Shown: positions 6,601 through 17,270, numbered from the stretch's first letter. The stretch is DNA of 52,383 bases from Mesonia sp. (GCA_012964435.1 DTTX01000046.1:41887-94269), one strand, 5' to 3'. The notes: generated from the sequence alone by a model not told the origin. Program-made: numbers and translations.

Positions 6601-9576
6601 ATGAAGATAAAATTACTCAACCTCTTATTTTTTTTGATTTCAACTCATTTTCTGTTTGCGCAGGATATTGAATTATACTCACAATTTAATGGGAGATACG
6701 ATTATACCGCAATTGGAGCAACACTAAACTCCTGTGAAAATAATCTCTGTGGAGTTTGTGAAATAGATACATCGGCAGCAGCAACATTAGCTTTAGAACC
6801 AAGTCAAAATGTAGTTGCTGCCTATTTATATTGGGCTGGTTCGGGAGAAGGTGATTTTGAAGTCAATCTAAATGGATATGAGATAGTTGCTGAAAGAACT
6901 TTTAATCATACACTGCAGGCTAATGGATCTAATTTTGTATTCTTTTCAGCCTTTGCAGATGTTACCTCTATAGTTCAAAACGCAGGAAATGAAACTTATT
7001 TTTTATCGGAATTAGATTTACAAAGTATAATTAGTTCCTATTGTGTAAATGCAACAAATTTTGGTGGTTGGTCGATCACGGTGATTTATGAAGATGCCTC
7101 TCTTCCACTTAACCAACTTAGTATTTTTGATGGTTTACAAGGAGTTTCTGTCGATGAACCGGATCTCACTATTCAATTAGAAAATTTAAGCGTAATAGAT
7201 AATGAAGGTGCTAAAATTGGTTTTTTAGCTTGGGAAGGAGATGCTGCTCTGGGCATCGAAGAGAATTTATTTGTAAATGGGAATGAAATATTTAACGAAC
7301 CATTAAACCCTGCAGGTAACGCTTTTAATGGTACAAATAGCTTCACAAACAGTAGCGATCTTTACAATATGGATCTTGATTTTTTCAATATTGAAAATAA
7401 TATCGAGATCGGCGATACTTCTGCAACCATCCAATTACATACCGGTAATGGTTCTTCGGGGGATCTAATTTTAATTAACAATGTAATTACCGTACTTAAC
7501 AGTATTTTACCAGATCCTTCGCCACAAATAAATAATATTATTACCACTTGTTTTTCTTCAGAATTTCAATTGGATTACACCGTCAATAATTTTAATTGTA
7601 CAGGAGCATTACCACCAAACACGCCAATTCTTTTTTATATTGAAGATGAATTAGTAGGACAAACTTCAACCCAAAACACAATCCCGATTGATGGTTCTGA
7701 AACCGGACAAATTAATATTACCTTACCTAATAATGTTTCAGCAACAAATACAATTACAATGATCGTTAATCAAGATGTAGATGGTAATATTATAGTTCCT
7801 GAAATTAATAATGATAATAACTCTACAGAATTTTCAATAACTATTCCTGTCTTCGATTTTGAGAGCTCATTAGTAAATCTAGAAACTTGTGCGAATACCT
7901 CTAATCCTAATGTCGCCATTTTCGACTTAACAGAAAATACTCCAATCGCAGTTGGTGAACAAGAAAATATAATCATCGATTATTTTCTTACTGAAAATCA
8001 AGCAGAAAATAATCAAACACCAATAGATGAGCCTACAAATTTTGAAAACAGCTCTAACCCTCAAGAAATCTTTGTTCGTATTACTTTCGAAGGAGATGAA
8101 GACTGCTATCTTACCGACTCATTCTTTTTAAATGTGAATACTACACCACTAGCCGCAACCGGAAATGATTTAACTGCTTGCGAATATCAAAATGATTTAG
8201 GAATCTCGATATTTGATCTTTCTGTAAATAATGATCTCATTACTAATACTCAAGAAAACACAAGTCTTTTGTATTATGAAAACTTGGAAGATCTAGAAAA
8301 TTCAATCGGTGAAATTCAAAATATTCAAAATTTCGAAAACACTGCAAATCCTCAGATTATTTACGCCAAACTATTTAACAATGACCATCCTGAATGTTTT
8401 ACAGTCTCAAGTTTCGAATTAGAAGTGACTTCAATTAGTATGGGAACTATAATAGAAGAGTTTCAAGCTTGTGATGATGAAGGTTTGGAAGCGATTTTTG
8501 ATCTTACCCAAAACTCCGCTATTGCTATAGATAATCAAACTAATGTTGAAGTAAGTTATTTTGAAACATTTTCAGAAGCAGAAAATAATGTAGCTTTTAT
8601 TACCGATCCTTCTACTTATCAAAATGAAAATAATCCGCAAGAGATTTTTATGAGAATTTCATCCATTAATAATGAAGATTGCTATATCATTGATTCTTTT
8701 TTAATTTCTGTTTTTGATACTCCGGAAGCTTATGAACCAGAAGATATAATACTTTGTGATGATAGTACAAATGATGGTTTCGCGCAATTTGATCTTACTC
8801 AAAATGAAACTATAATTCTCAATGGTCAAAATGCGATCATAAATTATTACACATCTCAAGAGGATGCAGATTTGCAGCAAAACCAAATCAGTAACCCAAC
8901 TAATTATACTAATTTAACCAATCCGCAAGGTATTTTTGTAAGACTTTCTAATGAAGATTTAAATGAATGCTATAACTTAACTTCATTTTCTATAGCAGTT
9001 AATCCGGTAGAAACTATAGAAATATCAGATAATCTTTTACTTTGTGATATAGGTTATAATCAAGCCAATTTTAACCTAACCGATATCGAAGAAAGCCTCA
9101 ATTTAAGCTCTTCTCAATTAGTTGAAGGTTATTACATCTCTATAGATGATGCTAGTTTTCAAGAAAATCCAATTCTTACACCAGAAAATTATTTAAATAC
9201 TTCTAGTCCGCAACAATTATTTATTAGAGTTGAGGATGCTCAAGAATGCTATAAAATCTATTCATTTTTAGTAGATGTAGAAAACTGCCCACCATTTATC
9301 CCTGAAGGCTTTTCTCCTAATAATGACGGGATAAACGATACATTTCATATTAGTGGTTTGTATAATATTTTTGAAAATTTCAACCTAAAAATTTATTCTA
9401 GGCTTGGTAATTTAATTTATGAGGGTAATAATTCTATCGAAGAATGGGATGGCACAAGTAGCAGAGGTTTAAATAATCAAGGTAAAAATCTTCCAACGGG
9501 AACATATTATTATGTGCTAAATCTCAAAGATCCAAACTTCGATATATTTAAAGGTTGGGTTTATTTAAATCGTTAA
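6601..9576 (+). CDS. T9SS type B sorting domain protein with five repeated modules
   Basis: A 991-residue secreted or cell-surface protein. The signal peptide covers about residues 1-21 (ends LFAQ). An N-terminal domain (22-300) contains AAYLYWAGSG and a TWGG-like GGWSITVIY strand; residues 300-425 form a CARDB/Ig-like spacer. Five modules of 82-88 residues follow at about 427-513, 523-610, 619-704, 715-800 and 812-893, each with an initial Cys, an IFDLT motif, NPQxIFxR and a late Cys before SF. Residues 897-991 (FSPNNDGINDTF to the end) are the gliding-motility-associated type B C-terminal domain used for export by the type IX system. AAGGAG lies 10 nt before the ATG. Function unknown; adhesion is plausible. 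Confidence 0.9.
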   Translation: MKIKLLNLLFFLISTHFLFAQDIELYSQFNGRYDYTAIGATLNSCENNLCGVCEIDTSAAATLALEPSQNVVAAYLYWAGSGEGDFEVNLNGYEIVAERTFNHTLQANGSNFVFFSAFADVTSIVQNAGNETYFLSELDLQSIISSYCVNATNFGGWSITVIYEDASLPLNQLSIFDGLQGVSVDEPDLTIQLENLSVIDNEGAKIGFLAWEGDAALGIEENLFVNGNEIFNEPLNPAGNAFNGTNSFTNSSDLYNMDLDFFNIENNIEIGDTSATIQLHTGNGSSGDLILINNVITVLNSILPDPSPQINNIITTCFSSEFQLDYTVNNFNCTGALPPNTPILFYIEDELVGQTSTQNTIPIDGSETGQINITLPNNVSATNTITMIVNQDVDGNIIVPEINNDNNSTEFSITIPVFDFESSLVNLETCANTSNPNVAIFDLTENTPIAVGEQENIIIDYFLTENQAENNQTPIDEPTNFENSSNPQEIFVRITFEGDEDCYLTDSFFLNVNTTPLAATGNDLTACEYQNDLGISIFDLSVNNDLITNTQENTSLLYYENLEDLENSIGEIQNIQNFENTANPQIIYAKLFNNDHPECFTVSSFELEVTSISMGTIIEEFQACDDEGLEAIFDLTQNSAIAIDNQTNVEVSYFETFSEAENNVAFITDPSTYQNENNPQEIFMRISSINNEDCYIIDSFLISVFDTPEAYEPEDIILCDDSTNDGFAQFDLTQNETIILNGQNAIINYYTSQEDADLQQNQISNPTNYTNLTNPQGIFVRLSNEDLNECYNLTSFSIAVNPVETIEISDNLLLCDIGYNQANFNLTDIEESLNLSSSQLVEGYYISIDDASFQENPILTPENYLNTSSPQQLFIRVEDAQECYKIYSFLVDVENCPPFIPEGFSPNNDGINDTFHISGLYNIFENFNLKIYSRLGNLIYEGNNSIEEWDGTSSRGLNNQGKNLPTGTYYYVLNLKDPNFDIFKGWVYLNR

Positions 9577-9630
9577 GTTATCAAATAGATAAATTCAATA
9601 ACTCACAAGGCATAATTTTTGAGAAAAGTG

Positions 9631-9638
9631 TAAATTTG
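9631..9638 (+). promoter_or_regulatory. Candidate -7 box TAAATTTG
   Basis: Exact match to TAnnTTTG, 19 nt before the TTG start codon at 9658 and inside the 81-nt gap between the two type B genes. No TTG at the usual -33 distance was seen. It suggests the second T9SS gene can be transcribed separately. Confidence 0.45.
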
Positions 9639-9657
9639 CAACCCCAAAATTTTTGCT

Positions 9658-12006
9658 TTGAAAAAATTATTACTTGTAATCTTTTTACTTATTGGCGTAA
9701 AGTCAATAGGGCAAAGTATAACAGTAGATGCTAATACCTATTCTCCACAAGAATTAGTAGAAAATATTCTAATTAACAGTGGTTGTATTGACGATGTTAC
9801 GGTAACCGGTAGTGTTTCCGGAAGCTTCAATTCAGAAAAAAGTTACGGTTATTTTGATCGAGATGGCACTACTTTCCCTTTTGATAATGGCCTCGTATTA
9901 AGCACAGGAAGACTTTCTAATGTTCCCGGTCCAAATAATAACTTGAGCGACGACGACGCTGCCGGCTGGGGTCCCGATCAAGACCTTGAACAAGTTTTAG
10001 GGATCACCAATACTCTTAATGCAACTGTAATCGAGTTCAACTTTACGCCAAATGCGAACACCATTCAGTTTCGCTATATTTTTGCTTCAGAAGAATATCA
10101 AATTGGAGATGCTAATACTTGTGAATATTCAGATGTTTTCGGATTTTTAATTAAACCTCTTGGCGGGACTTATCAAAATATAGCCGTGGTTCCCGGCACA
10201 AATACTCCGGTAAAAGTTACTACAGTTCATCCCGAAATTGTCGATGGTAACGAAGGTTGCGATGCTCAAAACGAACAATATTTTGAATCGTTTAATAACT
10301 CAAGTCATCCTATTAATTTCAACGGACAAACAAAACCACTTGTTGCACAGGCAAATGTAGTAGCGGGTACAACCTATAAAATTAAATTGGTGATCGCAGA
10401 TGATTATAATTATCGTTATGATTCAGCTGTATTTTTAGAAGGAAACAGTTTTAATATTGGTGCAGACCTAGGAGAAGATCTTACCGGTGCAAATGCGCTT
10501 TGCGAAAATGAAACTTACACGCTTTCAGTTTCAGATAACGGCAATTCCCCAACAAATTACGATTGGTACCAAGTTAATAACTCCACAGAAACAGTATTAA
10601 CTTCCGGAGCTTCAGAAACTGAATACGAAGTTTCTTCAGCGGGAACTTATAAAGTGGTACTTACTTATGGTCCTAATTGCACCGCAGAAGATACAATTGA
10701 GATCGAATATGTCGATTTTACTCAATTATCAGATCAGATTATTTACGAATGTGATACTAATAATGATGGCTTAAGTATTTTCAATTTAAATTCTGCGACC
10801 CAAAGTCTTACCAATAACGATCCAACTTTATCGGTTACCAATTTTTTCTTGACCGATGCAGAAGCACAAGCTAATACAAATCCTATACAAGATCCAGATA
10901 GTTTTAACAATACTGTGGCAAGCCAAACGGTATTTGCCAGAATTATTGCTGATGCCGGTTGCACTACAACTTTAGGATTAACGCTAGAAACTTCGTTTAC
11001 GAATTATGATGAAGTTTATCTGGTAAATTGCTATAATTTATTAGACAACGACATTAGTTTCAATTTAACTGATGCAGAACCTGCTATTGAAGAAGAAATC
11101 GGCATTTCTGATTTTTCGGTTACCTATTTTGAAACTGAAAATGATGCATTAAGTAACCAAAATCCGTTACTTAATACAATACAAGTTGAAACTTCTGAAC
11201 TTCCAAAAACCATTTTCGGGAAAATCAGTAATGCTTCCGGTTGTCAAGGTATTATTGAAGTTGTTTTACGTGGAATTCAAGAACCAGAAATCGAACCGAA
11301 TTACCAAGCTCCGTTTTTATGCTTAGAAAACCTGGACGGAGTTACGATCGAGTCTGGCGTAATCGATAACCCGACAAATTATACTTTTCTTTGGGAAAAT
11401 GGAGAAACTACACCAACGATCCAAGCAGATTCTTTAGGAACCTATCAGGTAGATATTACGAAAACTGAAGTGATTAACGGAGAAACTTACGAGTGCACGA
11501 CCACAAATTCGATTACCGTAAACGGTTCTGAAAAAGCTCAATTCAGTTATGAGATTGAAGGGAGTTTTGATAATTATTCGGTGATCATTTCAGCAGAAGG
11601 TATTGGCGATTATGTGTATTCGCTAGACGATCAATTCGACAATTATCAATCTTCACCGATTTTCTATAATGTTGGTGCAGGAGAACATCGTATTTATGTA
11701 AAAGATTTGAATGGCTGCGGAATTTCATTTGAAAAAATAATAGTCTTAGGTTATCCAAAATTTTTCACTCCAAACCAAGATGGTATCAACGATACTTGGG
11801 GATTAATTGGTACCGAACGTTTTAACCGAAGAGTTGAAAATGTCTATATTTTTGATCGTTTTGGTAAATTACTCACTTCTATTTCTCACGTAGGACAATG
11901 GGACGGTACTTATCACGGCAAACAAATGCCCTCGAACGAATATTGGTTTTTAGTTACTTTTAAAGACGCTCCAGATTTTAAGGGACATTTCACATTAAAA
12001 CGCTAG
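9658..12006 (+). CDS. T9SS type B protein with choice-of-anchor L domain
   Basis: A 782-residue secreted protein starting at TTG; the signal peptide (KKLLLVIFLLIGVKSIGQ) begins directly after it and no ATG is in frame. Residues about 25-265 match the choice-of-anchor L domain (FDNGLVLSTG, FRYIFASEEYQ, SDVFGFLI, KIKLVIADDYNYRYDSAVFLE). An Ig/PKD-like domain (270-350) is followed by two modules (360-447, 453-540) of the type repeated five times in the preceding protein, then two further beta domains, and the type B sorting domain (698-782, FFTPNQDGINDTW, GQWDGTY). It probably forms a surface structure together with its neighbour (inference from shared module and adjacency). Confidence 0.9.
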   Translation: MKKLLLVIFLLIGVKSIGQSITVDANTYSPQELVENILINSGCIDDVTVTGSVSGSFNSEKSYGYFDRDGTTFPFDNGLVLSTGRLSNVPGPNNNLSDDDAAGWGPDQDLEQVLGITNTLNATVIEFNFTPNANTIQFRYIFASEEYQIGDANTCEYSDVFGFLIKPLGGTYQNIAVVPGTNTPVKVTTVHPEIVDGNEGCDAQNEQYFESFNNSSHPINFNGQTKPLVAQANVVAGTTYKIKLVIADDYNYRYDSAVFLEGNSFNIGADLGEDLTGANALCENETYTLSVSDNGNSPTNYDWYQVNNSTETVLTSGASETEYEVSSAGTYKVVLTYGPNCTAEDTIEIEYVDFTQLSDQIIYECDTNNDGLSIFNLNSATQSLTNNDPTLSVTNFFLTDAEAQANTNPIQDPDSFNNTVASQTVFARIIADAGCTTTLGLTLETSFTNYDEVYLVNCYNLLDNDISFNLTDAEPAIEEEIGISDFSVTYFETENDALSNQNPLLNTIQVETSELPKTIFGKISNASGCQGIIEVVLRGIQEPEIEPNYQAPFLCLENLDGVTIESGVIDNPTNYTFLWENGETTPTIQADSLGTYQVDITKTEVINGETYECTTTNSITVNGSEKAQFSYEIEGSFDNYSVIISAEGIGDYVYSLDDQFDNYQSSPIFYNVGAGEHRIYVKDLNGCGISFEKIIVLGYPKFFTPNQDGINDTWGLIGTERFNRRVENVYIFDRFGKLLTSISHVGQWDGTYHGKQMPSNEYWFLVTFKDAPDFKGHFTLKR

Positions 12007-12108
12007 TAAATCGCTAATTTTAGAGTTGTAATTCTTCGGAAGTTTTTCCGACAGAAAATCGCTTGTAGTTGTATAATTCAGCTATAAAAATTCAATCCAA
12101 CATGCTCG

Positions 12109-14118
12109 ATGAAATTCAAATTAAAATCTGATTATAAGCCTACCGGCGACCAACCAACAGCCATTAAAAAACTAACAAAAGGTATTGAAGACGGTGAACG
12201 CTACCAAACACTTTTGGGAGTTACAGGTTCCGGGAAAACCTTTACAATGGCAAATGTTGTTGAAAAAGTGGAACGCCCAACGCTGGTTTTAGCGCACAAC
12301 AAAACTTTAGCAGCTCAGCTTTACAACGAGTTTAAAACATTTTTTCCCGATAACGCAGTAGAATATTTTGTGTCGTATTACGATTATTATCAACCGGAAG
12401 CTTACATTCCAACTTCCGGAACGTATATTGAAAAAGATCTATCGATCAATGATGAAATTGAAAAACTGCGTTTAAGTACCACTTCTTCCCTACTTTCGGG
12501 ACGTCGAGACGTTTTGGTTGTGGCTTCGGTAAGTTGTTTGTACGGTATTGGTAACCCGGTAGAATTTCAGAAAAATGTGATCTCTATTGAACGTGATATG
12601 GAAATCTCGAGAACCAAATTCTTACATCGTTTGGTACAAAGTTTATATTCTAGAACCGAAGGCGAGTTTCATCACGGTAATTTCAGAATAAAAGGAGACA
12701 CGGTAGATGTTTATCCTGGTTATGCCGATGATGCTTTCAGAATTCATTTTTTTGGAGATGAAATTGAAGAAATTGAAGCTTTCGATCCTGTTACCAACGA
12801 AGTTCTAGAAAAATACGAGCGGTTAAATATCTATCCCGCAAATATGTTTGTGACTTCTCCCGATGTTTTAAATAATGCGATCAATCAAATTACCTTAGAT
12901 CTAGGAAAACAGATCAATTATTTTCAAGATATTGGTAAGCCACTCGAAGCAAAACGCTTAGAAGAGCGCACGAATTTTGACCTAGAAATGATTAAAGAAT
13001 TAGGTTATTGTTCAGGGATTGAAAATTATTCGCGCTATTTAGACGGAAGACAACCCGGCACGCGACCTTTCTGTTTACTAGATTATTTTCCCGATGATTA
13101 TTTAATGATCGTTGATGAAAGTCACGTAACCATTCCGCAAGTTGGAGCAATGTATGGCGGCGATAGAAGTAGAAAAGAAAACTTGGTAGAATATGGTTTT
13201 CGACTTCCGGCAGCTATGGATAACCGACCTTTAAAATTTGAAGAGTTTGAATCTTTACAAAATCAGGTGGTTTATGTAAGTGCTACTCCGGCAGACTACG
13301 AAATGAGTCAGACCGGCGGCGTTTATGTAGAACAGGTAATTCGCCCAACAGGACTGCTCGATCCTATTATTGAAGTGCGTCCAAGCCTAAATCAGATCGA
13401 CGATTTAATTGAAGAAATTCAGACACGTGTAGAAAAAGATCAGCGAACGTTGGTAACTACGCTTACCAAGCGAATGGCAGAAGAGTTAACCAAATATTTA
13501 AGCCGAATTGATATTAGATGTCGTTACATTCATAGTGATATCGATACGTTGGAGCGTGTAGAGATTATGCAGGATTTACGTCGCGGACTTTTTGATGTTT
13601 TGGTTGGGGTAAATTTACTGCGTGAAGGTTTAGATTTACCGGAAGTTTCTCTAGTTGCCATTTTAGATGCCGATAAAGAAGGTTTCTTAAGAAGTAATCG
13701 ATCGCTAACGCAAACCATTGGTCGTGCCGCACGACATTTAGAAGGTAAAGCGATTATGTATGCCGATAAAATTACCGACAGTATGCAACGAACGATCGAC
13801 GAAACCGAGTATCGTCGCGAGAAGCAAATCAACTACAACAAGCGAAACAACATTACGCCAAAAGCTTTAAATAAATCTTTAGACGGAAATTCTTTATATG
13901 GTAAAAAAACAGAGCCCTATAAGTTTGAACCGGCTAGCAATTTAAAAGCTGCAGAAGAAGAAGTGACGTATTTTAATGAAAATCAATTAGAAGATCGTAT
14001 TCGAAGTGTACGAAAAGAGATGGAAAAAGCCGCTAAAGACCTAGATTTTATGGCTGCTGCTCGTTTTAGAGATGAAATTAAAATGCTTCAGGAGAAATTA
14101 AAAGAGAAAGAGGTATAA
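12109..14118 (+). CDS. uvrB: UvrABC excinuclease subunit B
   Basis: A 669-residue protein, close to the 673 of E. coli UvrB. It is the helicase-like damage-verification subunit of nucleotide excision repair, loaded by UvrA and partnered with UvrC. Walker A GVTGSGKT is at residues 37-44; the beta-hairpin region with YYDYYQPEAYIP is at about 92-103; the DESH box follows at about 338-341; helicase motifs VYVSATPADYE and QTIGRAARH are intact; the C-terminal UVR motif (about 630-665) that binds UvrC is present. No uvrA or uvrC lies in the window. It ends at a strong bidirectional terminator. Confidence 0.97.
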   Translation: MKFKLKSDYKPTGDQPTAIKKLTKGIEDGERYQTLLGVTGSGKTFTMANVVEKVERPTLVLAHNKTLAAQLYNEFKTFFPDNAVEYFVSYYDYYQPEAYIPTSGTYIEKDLSINDEIEKLRLSTTSSLLSGRRDVLVVASVSCLYGIGNPVEFQKNVISIERDMEISRTKFLHRLVQSLYSRTEGEFHHGNFRIKGDTVDVYPGYADDAFRIHFFGDEIEEIEAFDPVTNEVLEKYERLNIYPANMFVTSPDVLNNAINQITLDLGKQINYFQDIGKPLEAKRLEERTNFDLEMIKELGYCSGIENYSRYLDGRQPGTRPFCLLDYFPDDYLMIVDESHVTIPQVGAMYGGDRSRKENLVEYGFRLPAAMDNRPLKFEEFESLQNQVVYVSATPADYEMSQTGGVYVEQVIRPTGLLDPIIEVRPSLNQIDDLIEEIQTRVEKDQRTLVTTLTKRMAEELTKYLSRIDIRCRYIHSDIDTLERVEIMQDLRRGLFDVLVGVNLLREGLDLPEVSLVAILDADKEGFLRSNRSLTQTIGRAARHLEGKAIMYADKITDSMQRTIDETEYRREKQINYNKRNNITPKALNKSLDGNSLYGKKTEPYKFEPASNLKAAEEEVTYFNENQLEDRIRSVRKEMEKAAKDLDFMAAARFRDEIKMLQEKLKEKEV

Positions 14119-14150
14119 AAAAGCCTGCTCGAACGAGCAGGCTTTTTTTA
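14119..14150. terminator. Bidirectional terminator between uvrB and the DUF2059 gene
   Basis: Stem GCCTGCTC/GAGCAGGC around GAAC (14123-14142), with A-run before and T-run after, so it can serve both converging genes. Confidence 0.92.
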
Positions 14151-14165
14151 TTTTAAACATCTATT

Positions 14166-14579
14166 TTATTGCGCAGAATATTTCTGTAAAATATTTTGAA
14201 ATTTCATCATTAATCCCTGAGTTATAGATATATTTTTAGCCATAATTTGAGGTGTAGCTTTTAAAATACTTTCTCCTGCAGGTGTCTGATAAAACTCAAT
14301 CATTTTTTTCAAATCTTCCTTAGGAACATTTTCAATATAAACATCTACTAACTGAGAATACATTTCATCTAACTCAGCTTTAATTTCACTTTTAAAAGCC
14401 TCTTTATTTCTATCTGGCAAACCAGCAGCCATTTGATCGATGTAAGGATTAACAGCTTCGCCAGTACCAGAATTAACTTTAACAAAATTCATCATTTCTG
14501 CTTTAAATTCTGCATCTTCCTGCGCAAATCCTGAAAAACTAATACTTACTAAAGCAATAGCTAATAAAAATTTTTTCAT
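14166..14579 (-). CDS. DUF2059 domain-containing exported protein
   Basis: A 137-residue protein with a signal peptide (MKKFLLAIALVSISFSGFAQ) and a helical DUF2059 domain whose hallmark is MIEFYQTPAGESILKATP, a hydrophobic-aromatic helix followed by PxGK/E. The function of the family is unknown. A longer reading from 14615 would add 12 residues and overlap glyA by 26 nt; the ATG at 14579 puts the signal peptide at the N-terminus and removes the overlap, so it is preferred. It lies 10 nt after glyA on the same strand and may be transcribed with it. Confidence 0.8.
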   Translation of the reverse strand: MKKFLLAIALVSISFSGFAQEDAEFKAEMMNFVKVNSGTGEAVNPYIDQMAAGLPDRNKEAFKSEIKAELDEMYSQLVDVYIENVPKEDLKKMIEFYQTPAGESILKATPQIMAKNISITQGLMMKFQNILQKYSAQ

Positions 14580-14589
14580 CGTAAATTGT

Positions 14590-15867
14590 TTAATGGTTAA
14601 ATAATGGTTTATCACTCATCATCGAGTGTATTTTATTTTTTGTTTCTTCTAAAACAGCTTCATCTTCAATATTTGTGATCACTCCATCAATTAGATCGAC
14701 TACAGTTTTCATATCTTCTTCTTTTAAGCCACGCGTAGTGATCGCTGCGGTTCCTACACGAATTCCGCTAGTAACAAATGGAGATTGATCATCAAAAGGA
14801 ACCATATTCTTATTCACGGTGATTTCTGCTTTCACTAAAGTTTCTTCAGCTTCTTTACCGGTTACACCCTTGTTTCTAAGATCGATCAACATCATATGGT
14901 TATCGGTCCCTCCGGAAATTACATCATAACCTTTCGCCACAAAAGCTTCTGCCATTGCTTTCGCATTTTTCTTCACCCGAACCATATAGTGTAAAAACTC
15001 ATCGGTTAAGGCTTCTCCAAAAGCTACTGCCTTTGCTGCAATAATGTGCTCTAACGGCCCGCCTTGGTTTCCTGGAAAAACAGCGCTATTAATTAAAGTT
15101 GACATTTTTTTCAACTTTCCGCTTTTCAATTTTAATCCGAATGGATTTTCAAAATCCTTACCAATTAAAATAAGTCCACCTCTTGGTCCGCGTAAAGTTT
15201 TGTGTGTTGTAGTTGTAACAACGTGGCAATGTGGAATTGGATCTGCTAATAAACCTTTAGCAATTAAACCCGCAGGATGTGCAATATCTGCCATTAAAAC
15301 TGCTCCAACTTCATCGGCGATCTCTCTAAATCTTTTATAATCGATTTCACGTGAATAGGCAGAAGCACCGGCAATAATTAACTTTGGTTGCTCCTTTTTT
15401 GCCATTTCTAAAACGTGATCGTAATCTATTTTTCCGGTTTCTTTATCTACGCCGTAAAAAACAGGAGTATATAATTTTCCTGAAAAATTTACCGGAGAAC
15501 CGTGTGTCAAATGCCCTCCGTGAGAAAGGTCGAAACCTAAAATTTTATCACCTGGTTGTAAACAAGCTGCAAAAACTGCTGTATTTGCTTGAGAACCTGA
15601 GTGTGGTTGAACATTAGCATATTCTGCTCCAAATAATTCTTTGGCGCGTTCGATAGCGATTTGCTCTACTTCATCTACCACTTCACAACCGCCATAATAA
15701 CGCTTGCCCGGGTAACCTTCAGCATATTTATTGGTTAATACAGAACCTGCTGCTTCTAAAACTTGATCGCTTACAAAATTTTCGCTCGCAATAAGCTCTA
15801 AACCATTAAGTTGACGACTTTTTTCTTGTTTAATTAAATCAAAAATTTCAGTATCTCTGGTATTCAT
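14590..15867 (-). CDS. glyA: Serine hydroxymethyltransferase
   Basis: A 425-residue PLP enzyme interconverting serine plus tetrahydrofolate with glycine plus 5,10-methylene-tetrahydrofolate, the main source of one-carbon units. Conserved features include [11 protein letters not shown] (about residues 52-62), [12 protein letters not shown], the aspartate in [12 protein letters not shown], and the PLP-binding lysine in [15 protein letters not shown]. Length agrees with bacterial GlyA. The 107-bp gap to the divergent fahA gene holds a TATTTTTG box for this strand (15894-15901). No glycine riboswitch fold was noticed in the 5' leader. Confidence 0.97.
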   Translation of the reverse strand: MNTRDTEIFDLIKQEKSRQLNGLELIASENFVSDQVLEAAGSVLTNKYAEGYPGKRYYGGCEVVDEVEQIAIERAKELFGAEYANVQPHSGSQANTAVFAACLQPGDKILGFDLSHGGHLTHGSPVNFSGKLYTPVFYGVDKETGKIDYDHVLEMAKKEQPKLIIAGASAYSREIDYKRFREIADEVGAVLMADIAHPAGLIAKGLLADPIPHCHVVTTTTHKTLRGPRGGLILIGKDFENPFGLKLKSGKLKKMSTLINSAVFPGNQGGPLEHIIAAKAVAFGEALTDEFLHYMVRVKKNAKAMAEAFVAKGYDVISGGTDNHMMLIDLRNKGVTGKEAEETLVKAEITVNKNMVPFDDQSPFVTSGIRVGTAAITTRGLKEEDMKTVVDLIDGVITNIEDEAVLEETKNKIHSMMSDKPLFNH

Positions 15868-15974
15868 AGTTAAGCATCTATTAAAATATTTGTCAAAAAT
15901 ATAAAAAGCATTCGGTTAATTGTTGGAAAATAATATATTTGAATGCATTCTTTATTAAAACTTGAATTATAATT

Positions 15975-17255
15975 ATGACCATTACCGCCAACGACCCAAA
16001 AAGAAAAACTTGGTTAGATGTACCTAAAGACTCAGATTTTCCTATTCAGAATATCCCATTTGGTGTGTTTTTAACCCGAGACGATATTATAACCATAGGA
16101 ACTCGAATTGGCGATTATGCCATAGATCTAGGAGCTTTACATCAATTAGGTTATTTTGAAGGTATCCCGTTAACCGATGATATTTTTCTTCAGGATACGC
16201 TGAATGATTTTATTGCTGACGGAAGAAAAACTTGGCGAGCGGTAAGAAATAGAATTGCTGAAATTTTTGATGAAAAAAATTCAAGCTTAAAAGATAACGA
16301 AGAGCATCGACGCATTGTACTTTTCACATTAGACGAAATTGAAATGCAGCTGCCGGTTCAAGTTGGTGATTATACCGATTTTTATTCAAGTAAAGAACAC
16401 GCGACAAATGTTGGCGAATTATTTAGAGGAAAAGAAGAAGCTTTACTCCCTAACTGGCTGCACGTTCCTGTAGCTTACCACGGAAGAAGTTCTTCGATCA
16501 TCCCAAGCGGAATCCCGGTACATCGCCCAAAAGGACAAAAGAAACCCAAAGGCTCAGACGACCCTATTTTTGGCCCGTCACGATTAGTAGATTTTGAATT
16601 AGAAATGGCATTTATCACAACCGCAGCAAACCCGTTAGGAGAACCAATTGCTGTGGAAGATGCTGAAGAATATATCTTCGGAATGGTGTTGTTTAACGAT
16701 TGGAGTGCGCGTGATATTCAGAAATGGGAATATATTCCTTTAGGACCGTTTTTAGCGAAAAATTTTGCTTCATCAGTTTCTCCGTGGATCGTGACTCTTG
16801 ATGCATTGGAACCTTTTAGAACTGAAGGGCCAAAACCTGTTAAAAAACAATTACCGTATTTACAATCTAAAGGAAAGAAAACTTTCGATATAGATCTGGA
16901 AGTTGCCATTCAACCAGAAGGTAAAGAAGAAACTGTGGTTAGTAAATCTAATTTTAAGTATTTATATTGGAATATGAGTCAGCAACTCGCACATCACACC
17001 ATTAACGGTTGCCCCGTGAACAGTGGAGATATGATGGGTAGCGGAACCATTTCTGGCCCGGACGAGTCTAGTTTTGGTTCAATGTTAGAACTTTCTTGGA
17101 ATGGTGAAAAACCTATTAAATTAAAAGAAGGCGGTGATCGCAAATTTATCAATGATAACGATACGGTTATTATTCGCGGTCATTGTGAAAATAAAAATGT
17201 ACGTATTGGTTTTGGTGAAGTAAGCACTAAACTATTACCGATTTATAAAGCTTAA
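15975..17255 (+). CDS. fahA: Fumarylacetoacetase
   Basis: A 426-residue enzyme performing the last step of tyrosine degradation, hydrolysis of 4-fumarylacetoacetate to fumarate and acetoacetate. The N-terminal domain (DFPIQNIPFGVF) and catalytic metal-binding domain are both present: YTDFYSSKEHATNVG near 137-151, YHGRSSSI near 171-178, LVDFELEMAFI with the metal-ligand glutamates near 206-216, FNDWSARDIQKWEYIPLGPF near 244-263, and GSGTISGPDESSFG near 354-367. No other tyrosine-pathway genes (hppD, hmgA) are nearby. A TATATTTG box (15934-15941) precedes it; a hairpin terminator follows. Confidence 0.95.
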   Translation: MTITANDPKRKTWLDVPKDSDFPIQNIPFGVFLTRDDIITIGTRIGDYAIDLGALHQLGYFEGIPLTDDIFLQDTLNDFIADGRKTWRAVRNRIAEIFDEKNSSLKDNEEHRRIVLFTLDEIEMQLPVQVGDYTDFYSSKEHATNVGELFRGKEEALLPNWLHVPVAYHGRSSSIIPSGIPVHRPKGQKKPKGSDDPIFGPSRLVDFELEMAFITTAANPLGEPIAVEDAEEYIFGMVLFNDWSARDIQKWEYIPLGPFLAKNFASSVSPWIVTLDALEPFRTEGPKPVKKQLPYLQSKGKKTFDIDLEVAIQPEGKEETVVSKSNFKYLYWNMSQQLAHHTINGCPVNSGDMMGSGTISGPDESSFGSMLELSWNGEKPIKLKEGGDRKFINDNDTVIIRGHCENKNVRIGFGEVSTKLLPIYKA

Positions 17256-17270
17256 GAAAAGTTGCAAAAC

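Noticed and set aside
13530-13832. 100-codon antisense frame in uvrB
   Set aside because: Shadow of a strongly conserved gene; the peptide has no family resemblance.
14580-14615. N-terminal extension of the DUF2059 protein overlapping glyA
   Set aside because: It would place 12 residues before an ideal signal peptide and overlap glyA; the internal ATG is better.
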